The notes beneath the pieces are model-generated. The model was not told where the DNA came from, did no database searches, and worked only from the letters and a program-made list of their open reading frames with translations. This document shows, piece by piece, positions 12,102 through 24,400 of a stretch of DNA of 64,000 bases. The stretch lies in NCBI GenBank assembly GCA_009746045.1, contig RPFO01000299.1:1876807-1940806 (forward strand). The letters are read 5' to 3'. The number at the start of each line of letters is the position of its first letter. The first letter of the stretch is position 1. The DNA is from Mesostigma viride (Eukaryota > Streptophyta > Mesostigmatophyceae > Mesostigmatales > Mesostigmataceae). The translations under genes and the position numbers were made by a program.

Positions 12102-12986
12102 TATACCACCAATAGCTGAACTACTACTCGACTACTATGTAGTTAACTATGTGCAACGAGCCACCAGGTAGCCATGGCTGACGGCGGAGCTCATGACTCA
12201 CACGTTTGAGCACCGAATTTAGCCCTGAATATCACAATCGATGCGTCTTTCTACGACGCACATGCTGCTATAATTTTCCGAAGCTATTACGCAATATACG
12301 ATGAGCAAACGCCTCTCGACGAATCGCAGAACTTTTGGAGGCTGCAATGAGCCAAGCTGAATGCGCCTGCAGCTCCGGCTGCAGCTTCGCCTTCCGGCCT
12401 CCGCGCAGGCCACGGTGACCCTAGCCAAGCGTTAGTGGTTCACTCCTCCGCGGCCTCGCCATCGGCATCGCCAGAACCTAAACGCAGCCGCTCATCCTTT
12501 CCACGCGAACCGCGTTTCAAGCTAAAAACCTTCAATGTCGACGATTACGACTGGTACAACATTGCCCCGTGCACTGCTCTGGAGTGCATTTTCTTCGGGG
12601 ATTACGCCTCGCTCCTTGATCTGTGCCTCCACCTTCACAGCATCAATCGCCTTCTCGAGCCAGATGGCCGCAGGCTTCAATGTTGAGATCTGCTGCTGAC
12701 GGGCCCGCTCCACTACAACCGGCCTGACCTTCAGCACCTGATTCTCTGCTCACTCCTCAAGAAGTCTGACGGCGAGATCTGGTCCCCCACCATCTCCGCA
12801 ACCACATTCCGTTCCATCCTCACGGAAGCCTTCCAGCAGCACGTGACCCCCCTTGCCGCAGATGTGGCGGCAATGGGCGGCACGCTGGCTACTGAGCTCC
12901 CTCACCTTTCCACCACCGTCACCTCCACCTCCACCCTCCTCGCCTCGACCTCCACTGCCAGCTCCACCTCCACCGCCGACATCAAA

Positions 12987-15026
12987 TTAATTAATTAATT
13001 AATTAAAATCATAGCTCCGTTGGGAGCATATGTAACACATAGCCCTGAGAAAGGGGCATCTATGGGTTTGTAATACAATCAGGGCTACAACCTGCAGGTG
13101 GAGGATGTACAACTGTCACCTGCTCTGGGTGCACAAGGTGCACCTGCACCGCCATGATGGTTCATGCCTCCTTAACAAGCACAGGCACCCAGGGGGGGCT
13201 TGAGGAGAGGGCCTAGAAGGCCTGCATGACATATGGGGTGGAGGGTATGTGGCTAGGCTATAGCAGGTGTACACATGGCATCTCAGCAGAGAGTAACTCC
13301 CTGCATAGGCATCGCACATGGCTGAATTCTTAATGCATCATCCATGGGAGGTCCCATTGTAGGCTGGGCGCGGCTAGATACTGAAAGCATCATCCATGGG
13401 GGCCATTATGGGCGCACATGCGCGTGGGCCACTTGCAAGGCTAAGCCTATCTAATCTACACTACTGGTATATTCCCTAGCCTGGAGTGGCAGGAGGGGCC
13501 TGCCAGGGCTTGTGGTCAACGTGGATGACCGCCCCCCTCCAGTATACCGGCTTCCCCCCTGCACGCTGCCGGAGCTGAAGGTAGGTCGGCCATAGCTCGC
13601 GTCGCCGCTGTTGCTGGCCGGGCCAAGGTCAAGTCGTCGTCCAGCGTGAAGCGAGTCTCCGAGAGCTTCTTGCGGCATTTAAGGAACGCCTTGTCCGTCA
13701 TGTACTTAAAGGTGAGGAGCACGGGTGCCGGGCCAGCCTTCCCCCGCGCGCGGGGGAGGCGGACAACCGACATGTCTGGACAGCTCACCATTGAGTAACA
13801 TGGGGGCAAGAATGGCGCGCTTAACTGCCTCAAGGAGACTCGTGGAGGTCTCACCTGCCGGCTGGTCGAAGTGCTTGACGATGACATTGTGGCTGCGCTT
13901 GTCGAGCTCGGCCGCCTCGCGAAGGTCGAGGGCTTGTTGCTTGAGTTGTGCCGCGATGGTGGAGGTGGTGGAGGTGGTGTGATGCTTAAGCAAGTCCGCC
14001 CAGGTGGAGGGAACATCACTGGCCGGGCCAGCAGGTGCCGGCTGGGCAGCGATTTCCTGCACCGCTTGGGCGGTGAGGCCGGCGGTGTCATGCAAGCTCT
14101 CAAGGGCGGTGGCGGTGGCTTGAAGGCGTTGGTCGAGGTCGAGGAGCTGGGCTTTGATGTCGGCAGTGAAGGCGGAAACGGCGGTGGAGGTGGAGGCGGC
14201 GGCGGTGGAAATGTGAGGAAGTTCAGCAGTCAGCGTGCCGCCGATTGCTGAAATGTCGGCAGCAAGGGGGGTCACGTGCTGCTGGAAGGCTTCCGTCAGG
14301 ATGGAACGGAGTGTGGGGGCGGAGATGGAAGGAGCCCAGATCTCGCCGTCGGAGCGCTTGAGAAGGGAGTTGAGGATGGCGTGCTGGAGTTCGGGGCGCT
14401 TGCACCCGGGCAGCAGGGTGAGGTGTCGCCAGAGGCGGCCGTCCGGGAGGATGAGGCCATTGTTCTCGTGGAGATGGAGGCACAGGTCGTAAAGCGAAGC
14501 GTAGTCCCCGAAGAAGATGCATCACATAGCATCGGTCGGAGACGGGTTGGTCCAGTCGTAATCAGTGACCATGAAAGGCAGTTGCCGAAAGCTCGGTTCT
14601 GAGGGGCGGGAGCACCCTCCTGTTTTGTCGGCTGAGCGGGTGCGCTTGGGGTCAGGCGATGCAGATGGCGAGGCGTTAAGCCCGGGAGGTTGCTGGACGA
14701 CCACCAGTGCACGACTAGTGTCACCGCTGCCTGCCGGACCTTGATGGCGGAGCTGCAGCCTGAGCTGCAGACGTATTTTCATTGCCGAGCGCAGCCGCCA
14801 GGCTGCGTTGCGTCGAGGCGCGTTTATTCGCCATATATTGCGTAATAGCGTCGGAAAATCATATCAGCATGTGCGTCTTAGAAAGACGAAGCGATTGTGA
14901 TATTCACGGCTAAATTCGGTGCTCAAACGTGAAAGTTATGAGCTCCGACAGCCATGGCTACCTCGTGGCCGGAATTCGTCATTTTGGAGCATTAACCCCG
15001 ATGGTTACAGCACATCATGTCGGGGG
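12987..15026 (-). mobile_element. ORF1-only LINE inserted in another, 12-bp target duplication
   Basis: The segment is bounded by the same 12 bases, GCCGACATCAAA, at 12975-12986 and 15027-15038. On the minus strand it has a 5' UTR (15026-14840), ORF1 (about 14836-13481, frameshifted), a 3' UTR and a (TTAA)n tail abutting the duplication at 12987. ORF1 readable pieces include a coiled-coil segment (DIKAQLLDLDQRLQATATAL, near 14165-14105) and the C-terminal HVDHKPWQ near 13510. There is no ORF2. Tail, direct repeats and orientation all agree with target-primed insertion of an ORF1-only unit. Confidence 0.8.
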
Positions 15027-15743
15027 GCCGACATCAAAGCCCAGCTCCTCGACATTGACCAGCGCCTTAAAGACAATGCAATCGCCATCGAGGTCCTGCA
15101 AAACACCGCAGGCCTCACCGCCCAGGCGGTGAAGGAAATTACCGCCAAGCCAGCCCCTGCTGGCCTGGCCGGCGATGCTCCTCCCATCACAACCTGGGCG
15201 GACATGCTTAAGCAACATACCACCTCCACCACCTCCGCCGTCGCAGCCCAGCTCCAGCGGCAGACGCTTGACCTCCGCGAGGAGGCCGAGCTCGCCAAGC
15301 GCAGCCTGAACGCCATACTCAAGGACTTCGACATGGAGGAAGGTGAGAATTCCGAGAAGCTTGCACGTGCGTTTGAGAGCAAAATCCTTGCACGCATGGG
15401 CCTTCTTGGTGAGATTCAGCTGACCGCCCACCGCCTCCCCCGCGCGCGGGGTAAGGCAGGGGCGCCTCCGCTTCTTCTCATCTTTGAGAGCCCAGCGGAC
15501 AAGATTTCGTTTCTCAGATGCCGCAAGCGGCTCGAGAAGACTCCCTTCACCGTGGACGGCGACTTGACCCTGGCGCAGCAACAACGGCGACGGGAGCTAT
15601 GGCCGACCTACCTCCAGCTCCGGCAGACCAAGGCGGGCCAGCCGGTGTACTGGAAGGGGGCGGCCATCTACGTCGGCCACAAGCCCTGGCACGCGACCCC
15701 CTCGACCACCGCGGCCCCAGCGACCCCAGAAGCCCCAGCCTAG
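15027..15743 (+). CDS. LINE ORF1 protein, C-terminal two thirds
   Basis: This is the best-preserved copy of ORF1 in the window, an open frame to the stop at 15743. It begins in a heptad-like coiled coil (LLDIDQRLKDNAIAIEVL), continues through an acidic/basic helical linker, then a segment with the layout of the L1 ORF1p RNA-binding domain: LPRARGKAGAPPLLLIFES, a short hydrophobic strand, a basic DKISFLRCRKRLEK helix, DGDLTLAQQQRRRELWP and a final KAGQPVYWKGAAIYVG. L1 ORF1p is a trimeric RNA chaperone that packages the element's RNA; that role is inferred. The true start lies in 12300-12435, so this is the 3' part of a split ORF. The frame upstream of 15027 (from 14919) belongs to the nested element. 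Confidence 0.6.
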   Translation, partial: ADIKAQLLDIDQRLKDNAIAIEVLQNTAGLTAQAVKEITAKPAPAGLAGDAPPITTWADMLKQHTTSTTSAVAAQLQRQTLDLREEAELAKRSLNAILKDFDMEEGENSEKLARAFESKILARMGLLGEIQLTAHRLPRARGKAGAPPLLLIFESPADKISFLRCRKRLEKTPFTVDGDLTLAQQQRRRELWPTYLQLRQTKAGQPVYWKGAAIYVGHKPWHATPSTTAAPATPEAPA

Positions 15744-16190
15744 GGGAATACAGTAGCAGTAGTGTAGAATAGTTAGACAGTGGCCTTGTACATGCCCGCC
15801 TACTACAGGCACTATACCAGCGGAGGCCTAGCCTTTTTAGTCATGTACATGTGTGCCTATGATGAGCCACCCTCCAGATAATGCCTAGCTTTATTTAATT
15901 ATGCCGTGCCCATGCAGGGAGTAACTCTCTGCTGTGACGCCATGCCCTAGCTTTTGCATAGGTATGCTGATCTTCCCCCCCATGACAGGCTCCCCCTTAG
16001 CTGCCAGGCATAGCTTGAAGATCATGGGGCTGCAAGTGCCCTGGTGCACCTAGAGCAAGGGTCGTTTACATTCCCACCCTTGCAGGAAGTAGCTTAGAAT
16101 GTATGATAGGCCATATGCCCCTTCTCTGGGCTATGTGCTACATATACTCCCGACGGAGCTATGTTTCTAATTAATTAATAAATTAAAAAA

Positions 16191-17033
16191 GCTGATCGAT
16201 ACTCAGAAAAACGAATGATTACTGGCATCGGCTCGTACTGCCCATGTTGCCAGCGTGCGTCGGTAGCTGCATGAACTCGGATTGCGGATCAACACAAGGG
16301 CACACGGTGCAGGCATACCAGCACCCAGGCGCTGCCATGCCAGAGCACCCCTCAGTGACTGGATGGACCCGATTCTCACCATCTGGCTGAGCTCACAGTA
16401 GCCAATGGCCATTGCGCAGCTGGCATCCAACCCCATCAGCAAGGAAGTGTAAATCACATCCACAGCGGACAAGATGTACAACGTCAGTTGCTTGCGGACC
16501 AAAAAGCTCCACACTGTGTGCCGATGAACCCAAGCTACAAGAAATGTAGAAGTGAAGCATGAGACATCACAAGAAGCCATGGCCTGTATTGTCGCAGATG
16601 TGCAATGGCAAACATCTAACCATGCATTACAAGTCATTTGACCTAGGACATCCACTGCATCCGATCTGAGTTTCGAGAATATCATATGTGCAATGTCAAC
16701 ACATATGCAGGAGGGAACGGTTTTGCACAGCCAGCTGACGCCACACATACAGCCCTAGCGTATGAACTGCAGAAATGGAGTGTACACAAGCCACCATAAC
16801 CTCATGTATAAGAATCTAGAGATCCTTCAGCCATTGTAATGTTATCATGTAATCCAACGCACCTGTGAGCGTTCCATATTCTGACAGGCTTGCACAAAAC
16901 CATCATTACGTGCAAGCCCTCCAGTTCTAAGTCAGGAGAAACACCACCAAACGATTGCATTTGTGCTCTGCGCCGCACCCGACATGCTGTGTAAGTTATA
17001 TGCCCAGCATCTTAGGCACAGGGAATGTGGGCA
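16191..17033. other. No supported gene
   Basis: It lies between the LINE tail and the end of POP1. A 181-residue minus frame (16203-16748) is Cys/Ala-rich and resembles no family I know. It lacks flanking splice or context support, so I do not call it. Confidence 0.4.
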
Positions 17034-20000
17034 CTACATCAACCAAGCGAGTCCATGCTTCTGCGTGGAGTAAGGAAGGCACTGGGACATGCCACATCGC
17101 TCATGCCACCACAAACATCCAGAAATTGTCTTCTTGTTACTGCACGTATTAGAGATCAGGATAGCCCAGCCCAGCCCAGCCCAGCCCAGCCCAGCCCAGC
17201 CCAGCCCAGCCCAGCCCAGCCCAGCCCAGCCCAGCCCAGCCCAGCCCAGCCCAGCCCAGCCCAGCCCAGCCCAGCCCAGCCCAGCCCAGCCCAGCCCAGC
17301 CCAGCCCAGCTTAGCCCAGCCTAGCCCAGCAAATGCGTTAGACACGAACCTGGCACTTGGCGCCCTGGCCGATGTCACGCGGCCAATGACAGGCCGGTGC
17401 GCATCACTCTGGGTTGGGATGACGCCTTCGTGGGGTCTGCCTGCGCCCCCTGCCGGCCTGTGTAAGGCGGGTGAGGCATGCATGTCCAACACAACCGAGA
17501 CTAGCCTGCAGGATGAGGCAAGCATGACTCCAGTTGGGAGCTCCAGTATGCCCGCTCGAGGCTTTGCCGCACACATGCGAGGCCACCACATGCAACAGTC
17601 AACGGTACACGACAGTCGCCCTTCTGGCCCCACTCGTGCGTATGCGTGCAAGATACTCGCCACATGGCATGAGGCATACGGGGTTGGAGCACATGGCATG
17701 AGGTGTGTGCCATGGGTGTGTGGGTGCACCTGGGCTTTTTCCGCCATCCAATCACACGAGGTGCAAGTTGTGTCAGGATTCACCTACAGACCAAGCCCAC
17801 AAATACACAAGGGAGCAGAAAAAGAAGTGGGGAGAAAAAAGGGAGCTAGAAAAGGCGGGGGAGGGAAAAATCGGGGAAGAGAATCTACCGCGATGCAGTC
17901 CTGCCTCCTTTTCACTCCAAAAGGGAAGCAAGAAGTTAGCGGGGTCAAACAAAAGGGAAGCAGGTAGAGAGTGGGTCAAACAACAGGGAAGCAAGCAGAG
18001 AGCTGGGTCAAAAAAAAGGGGAGCTGGTAGAGAGTGGGGTCAAACAAAAGGGAAGCTGGCAGAGAGTGGGGTCAAACAAAAGGGAAGGGAGCAGAGAGCA
18101 GGGTCAAACAAAAGGAAAGCAAGCAGAGAGCAGGGTAAAAAAAAAGGGAAGCTGGCAGAGAGTGGGGTCAAACAAAAGGAAAGCAAGCAGAGAGCAGGGT
18201 CAAAAAAAAGGGGAGCTGGCAGAGAGTGGGGTCAAACAAATGGAAAGGGAGCAGAGAGTGGGGTCAAACAAAAGGGAAGCAGGCAGAGAGTGGTGTCAAA
18301 CAAAAGAGAAGGGAGCAGATAGCAGGGTCAAACAAAAGGGAAGCAAGCAGAGAGCAGGGTCAAACAAAAGGGAAGCAAGCGAGAGCGGGGTAAAATTCAC
18401 GGAGCCTAGGATGTGCGGTACCACCCAACGGCTCACCTTGCAGGTCCCAAGCGCACCAAGTCTTCCGCCATCGGGGCGCATATGCACGCGCCCTGCTCCG
18501 CCACGCCACGCGACACCATGCGGATGAACACAGGCACGTGCCAGGTGGGCGGCCAGGGAGCGCCGGCTCTGGGCCAGGTATAAGGCGCTGCTGCGGGTAG
18601 TCCAAGTCCATCCATCGCTCGCGAGGGCAGAGTTCCCAGATCCACCGAGGTCTGCCCTACTGAGAAGGAGGTGCCAGCACAGCTATCTAGGGGTGGGTCA
18701 TGCGATGCAGCCATGTCTTGTTGACATTGGCTAGCCAGCCCATCCACCACCCCCGTGCCCCCGCCTCCTGCCTCTTCCGCTGCCACTTTTTCTGCATGAA
18801 GCCTTGCATTATGCTTGCGGCGCGCACGGCGGCCCAAGCGAGGGACACCTTCTCCAGCAACGCCCGCAGCATCCCCACACACGCCGTGGGCATCTGTTTG
18901 TGCCACAGGTCCCCCTTTGTGTGTTTTCCCTCTGGACACGCGGTCGCCGGGCGGCATCCTTGCACGGCCCCCATCCCTCTCCACCGCCTGTTCACCCTGC
19001 TGCGCGCACGATGCCCAACAGGACGTCTCATCACCCCCCTTGGTGTGGCCATCGGCACAGAGGCCAGCGGTGACCGGCCCTGCACGCCCTAGCGATGCCA
19101 CCGCGGCGCTTAAGTCCCAACGGCTCCTCACCACCGCGAGGAAGCCAGGGGTGCCTGACCTGTCCGCCGCAGTTGCCGAGGCAACATAGTCCCCATCATC
19201 CGCACCTGCCCTCCGCTCTGCTGGCATGCTTGTGGAGGGCAGGACGCCTGCCCCTGCTATCCTTGCACCTGCCGCGCTGACGTCACCATGTGCTATCGTG
19301 CTGGCATCACCCTGCAGTGGTATACCCTTCCGTGCGTCCGCGTCTGCCGTGCGGTCAAGCGGGCCATTCTCGAGAGCTACACGCGCCCGAAGCGCACTGT
19401 CATACGCAGCACATGCCGGCAGCTCGCTAGAGGGCACTTCAGCCGCACACCCGGCATCAGGGACCAACCCAGGGGGAGCATCGACAGGAGGGTTCAACGT
19501 CGAGGTCGCATCCACAGGTGCCCCAGGCCCCTGCTGTGAAAAAAACGGTGGTTGTGGGGGCCCCTGGCGTGCCCCCCGTTTGGATGCCGGCGTCCTGCCC
19601 CAGACAACCCCCGCCTCTTTCCTCTGCTGCTCCACCCACGCGGCGTGGGCGGCCGTCTCTGGGAAGTCCATCGGGAAGGAGGGTGCCCCCATCTGTGGTT
19701 GAGAGCGGCCGTGGTGCATCGGTCCATGGGGACAACAAGACAGTCATGCGCCAGGCAGTCATGCGCCGACAGAGCACATGGCACGAGGAAGCAGGACGGC
19801 TATTAGCAGTCTTTGTGTCACACAGCCGTCGCACAGCAATATCTGCCCGTCGTTGCCCGGGCACAGTGCCATGAGGCGGCCAAAGCAAGCCCCCTTGGCT
19901 GCGTTGGCGTCACCACCAGTGGGGCAGCATTCTCCTGCTTTCCAGGGATTAAGTCACAGTGCCATAACTCATGTCGTTAGGTCCCTCCCCACTCCCTTGC

Positions 20001-21429
20001 CACTTACCCACCATACCTCCACTACTCCCTCTCTTGGCACTATCACTCATCCCCTCGCCAACCATTTCCCCCTCCCTTCCCTTCCAAACCTTTGTCTCTT
20101 CGCTCCTCCCTCTTCCTCTTTCCCTGCCCCTGCCTTCTCCATCCAACCTATCAGCATTTGCCATCCGGCCCCCCTATTTGCACTCTCCCTAAGCCCAGGG
20201 ACTGGACCAAGCCACAATGTGCATGACCCACACACAGTTTCGCACTTGCAGATAAGGCCTCTGCTCCCCATCTCAACATGTTGCTATGCACATCTTCTGC
20301 TGCAGGGGGACATTCTTCTCATTTTTCTCGGAACCCTTTTTGTTTGACTTGGACGCTGTATGCACACGGAGCTCTTGTCTTGATGCACCTTTTCCTTGTC
20401 TTGGTGCATCCCGCTCGCCTCCGAAAGGTGATCCGCGCAGTGTAACAGGAAAGGTGGCCATTTTGCGGAGCTATTTTAAAGCAGGAGACTGCGCGGTGCA
20501 AGGGAATAACAAGCGCGGTCGGAGGCCATGCGATGGAAAGGGAGACGGAGGGACCGAGCAGGCAGTAATGCCGCCGGCCAGGCTATTGTAAACAACTGGC
20601 CAAAATAACCTGTGGGGACTGCAATTAATCCGTCTTAGCCAGCTCTTTAACCGGTTGCTAGCTCAAGTTTCCTACCACACCAAGTGAATCAATGGACTGC
20701 CTATTGCAAGCTGGACCCTACCAATGGGACAGCTGGGCTAGCCTACACTACACAGGCCCAACCCTACCCAGCAAAGCTATGTGGTCCACTGGGTACTTCA
20801 GCACTCCTTCACGCAGACAAGAGCTTGCCCCACAACTCTGATGGAGCAGCGCCACAGGTCCCCGCAACTGCGCTACCTCCACCGCCACCCATCGTCACAG
20901 CCGCCCTACCTCGACAGCTACCCATCGCCTCTCCCTCAATCCGATGGCATGGGCCCCCGCCAGCACAAGCGCCACCCACAGCCGTGTGGCCCAGCCCGCG
21001 GGTACCACCAGCGTCCACACAGAGTTGCCAGTGGTTGTGCCTGTTCTTGTGCGCTTGTGGAGGCTGTCCGCAGAGAGGGCAGACGGGGCACCCTCGCGCC
21101 GGTGGGTCACCACGAGGGGGAAGATGGGAGTACCGCCATCGTGGCCAACAACATCCAAGTTGCTGGTCCTCGGAAAACATTCCACGTTCTCCGCAGCAGC
21201 ACCAGCACCGGCTTCATCGCTCCTATCTGCACGTGTCCACAGCCAGCCCCTGTCCTGTGATGTGCTGGCAGCCGGACGCAAGTTGGGCGCGCCGGCACCC
21301 TGCAGGGGGGCAAAAAAGCAACGGGGCAACCGGAGGCATCGCGCGGTTGAGTCAGCCGTTGTCGTAGCATGGTGCACATGGCATTCTGGATGAGTACCAT
21401 GAGCAAGGGCGCTGTATACTGTATACTGT

Positions 21430-21477
<48 letters not shown>

Positions 21478-24400
21478 TATACTGTATACGGTATACTGTA
21501 TACTGTATACTGTATACTGTATACTGTATACTGTATACTGTATACTGTATACTGTATACTGTATACTGTATACTGTATACTGTATACCGTATAGGTTGCC
21601 ACCATGGCATCCGCATAAGCGAAAGCACCCCAGCAGCCATCTCAATACCGCATGGCCAACCATGCACTATTGTAGCAGGCAAACCCTGCAGGCAGGTCCC
21701 AGGCGTTATGGCGTGCAGCATGGCCAGACACTATGTTCTCAAGTGAAGAGTGGCTTTGCTAAGTAACACGGAACCTGAGGAGGTTGCACAGGCAAGGATT
21801 GTGGGGCACCTCAGAGAACAGGGACAAGTAGTGCCGCATGGCGACTTGCTCACCAACCACGTCCACTGGTGGCAGATGGGCGACAAAAAAAAAAAAAAAG
21901 CAAACCACAAAATCCCACCATCGAATGATGCTGGGATCATCCAAAAAAGAGCTATCAAGCATACATTGGTCACCAGAGTCCGAAGAAGAAAAAGACGGCC
22001 AGACTTCACCACCTCCGGTCTAATTTTAACACCCCCCCCCATCCCCCCAAATGCACCTGGTTTGCAGGAGATGGCGCCAGCTCCAGATGCAGCACGTTGG
22101 CATCGGTCGACCGCGCCAACTGCTGCAACAAAGGAGTCAGGCCATCATCCGTTACCTCGACCACCTCCCCCCCCAGCTTGTGTGCGCCCCCAGCTTGCCC
22201 TCCCGTTCCATCACGATTCCCCGGAACACCTCCCCCTGGCACGCAGCACAGGACGTGGGGGGCCACCGCAGGGACGCCACTGCTGCCGGATGCCAGTTGA
22301 AAACCGCTCGTGCTGGACGGTTTGCCGAAGAGCTCTCGGCTGCGGCGACACGTCCGCAGCGCGGATGCCAGTGTCTCGCACGCAGTTGCCCCCAACAGCT
22401 CGAATCGCGCCAGCTGTCCCACACGCTGCGTGACCCGGACGGAGGCACCAGCACGCGCCACCTGGCACGCGGCCTGCTCCAGTGCGGCCGTGACCTGATG
22501 TGCCGCGGCTGGATGTGCCCATAACAGGCAGTTGAGTGACGGATGCGATGGCGAAGCCTCTGCTGGCAGCAACGATTGGCATAGGCCTGTGGTTGTCACG
22601 CACTGCCTTTCTTGATGGCTGCCAGCTGCCGCATCCCCCCTGCTGAGACATGCCTTGTCCGCAGGTGCAGATGTCGGCGCAACATCCGCTGGCGCCACGC
22701 TGCCAGCCGCAGATGCCAGCATACCCGCCCCGCAGTCGTCCCCAGAATGGCTCACATGGCCGGTGTGGTCGCCAATGCTTGCGCTCGCAACAGATAGGGG
22801 GCCTGCATGACCTGCAGGGCCTGTGGCCTGTGAGGCGTTGGTGTGAGGATGGCCCACCGGCACCAAGGCTGACCGCCTGGGTTGGAACAGCACATGTACC
22901 GGAGCGATGGCGCCCGCTGGATGCTGGTGTCGCCCATGTAGCTGCACGCGCCATTTGGGGGGTGGGGAGCATGGCAACGGCCAGGTGGGTGACGGGTGGG
23001 TTGGCTCATGTCAGCACGCTGGCGCTGAATGGCACGGTGCCCGAAAATAAGGCGGCTTTGAATGGGTGCAGCCACGCGTACAGCTAAATGGCACGCTTGT
23101 CATTACCTCAGGCCGTAAGCAGGTCAAGAGCGCGGATTCCATTCCTACCTACGTGGACGACTGCTGGGCCCGGAGAGAACACCATCGACCTCGGCAAGGG
23201 CAGGCCCCACGTGCAAACAAGGGCGCAGACAGCACACGGGAGGAAATGGTAGAAAGGGGCCCAAATGCCCACGTTCCTCCGTCTCTGTAACAAAGCCAGG
23301 CAGGACGCCACGGCATCCAAATGACTGCCACCAGATGACAAGCGCTGCGTGCCAGCCACAACATCACGTAGACTGCATCATACCTACGTACACATCGCAC
23401 ATGGGGCCCCTGGCCGGCCATTCCCAAAGATGCTGGCCCCTCAGTAGTACCCCGTTCATGCAGTGGGGCAACCCAGTAGTTGCGATGATGTCAGTAAACC
23501 TAGTGCCAACCATGGCCGCAGAGATTAAGTGACCATACAGGCTAACAGGGACCAAAAGCGACCGCATGCCCTCTGGGCCACGCTCATCCCAGAGGCCCCG
23601 TTGACGTGAACATCCATTGACAATGACATTAGCAACGGCCTACCAACGCAAGGGATGGCCTCACGATGCACCACCCGGCATGCTCACCACCCGACATGCT
23701 CACGCACCATGAGGCACGCTTCCTGGCGCCCGCTGAGCAGGGAAGAGTCACGTGCTGCGTCAGCAACCCCCGCCGCCGATGTGGTTAGTGACGAGGGAGA
23801 TGCGCCGCTGGCATCCGCCCCCATCACCACAGCATCCCACGTGGTGCCGGCCATGGACCGCAACAGCTGGCAGACGGCCTCCTGGTGGCGCCACGTGGCA
23901 CCAAGTGGCAGCGGGCATGAGAACGGCATGCCACAGAGAAAGGGCGCGAGAAGGCGTCAGGGGATTTGGGCTGCTGGCAGCGAGTGTGGGAGGGGTGGGG
24001 GAGCTGGGGGAGGATGGGATAAGAGAAGAAGAGAACGAAGACGCCCAGTAATAATAGTAACCATAGTAATAACAGTAATGATAGTAACAACAGTAATAAT
24101 AGTGATAACAGTAATAACAGTAATAACAGTCATAAAAGTAATAACAGTAATAATAGTCGCAACAGTAGTAGTAATAAAACTACTAGTAATAATAGTTGTA
24201 ACAATAGAAACAATAGTAATAATACTGACACTTGTTGAAAAGATCCCCTCGATCACCCCGAGAGATCGAAGACACCCTTTGGATCCCCATGTGGCGTTAT
24301 AACAGGCACATGGGGAAGCCTGTATAGGAAGCCTGTATAGGAAGATAGGAAGCCTGTATAGGAAGCATGTACAGGACGCATGTATAGGAAGCCTGTATAG

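Larger units (their letters stand above)
12150..16190 (+). mobile_element. ORF1-only LINE (HAL1-like), host of a nested copy
   Basis: The 5' UTR (about 12150-12300), decayed ORF1 start (12300-12986), remainder of ORF1 (15027-15743), 3' UTR (15744-16160) and a TTAA-rich tail (about 16163-16190) follow one another once 12987-15038 is removed. ORF1 is followed directly by the 3' UTR; no endonuclease or RT lies between. The tail carries the terminal CTCCCGACGGAG hairpin seen in other copies. One in-frame stop (about 12684) and an earlier frameshift show decay. Confidence 0.7.

Noticed and set aside
16203-16748. 181-residue minus-strand ORF
   Set aside because: No family, no splice partners, unremarkable composition for a chance frame of this length.
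21107-21721. Minus-strand frames with repeated Y-S-I-Q-Y-T-V
   Set aside because: Translation of the ATACTGT array in POP1 intron 4.
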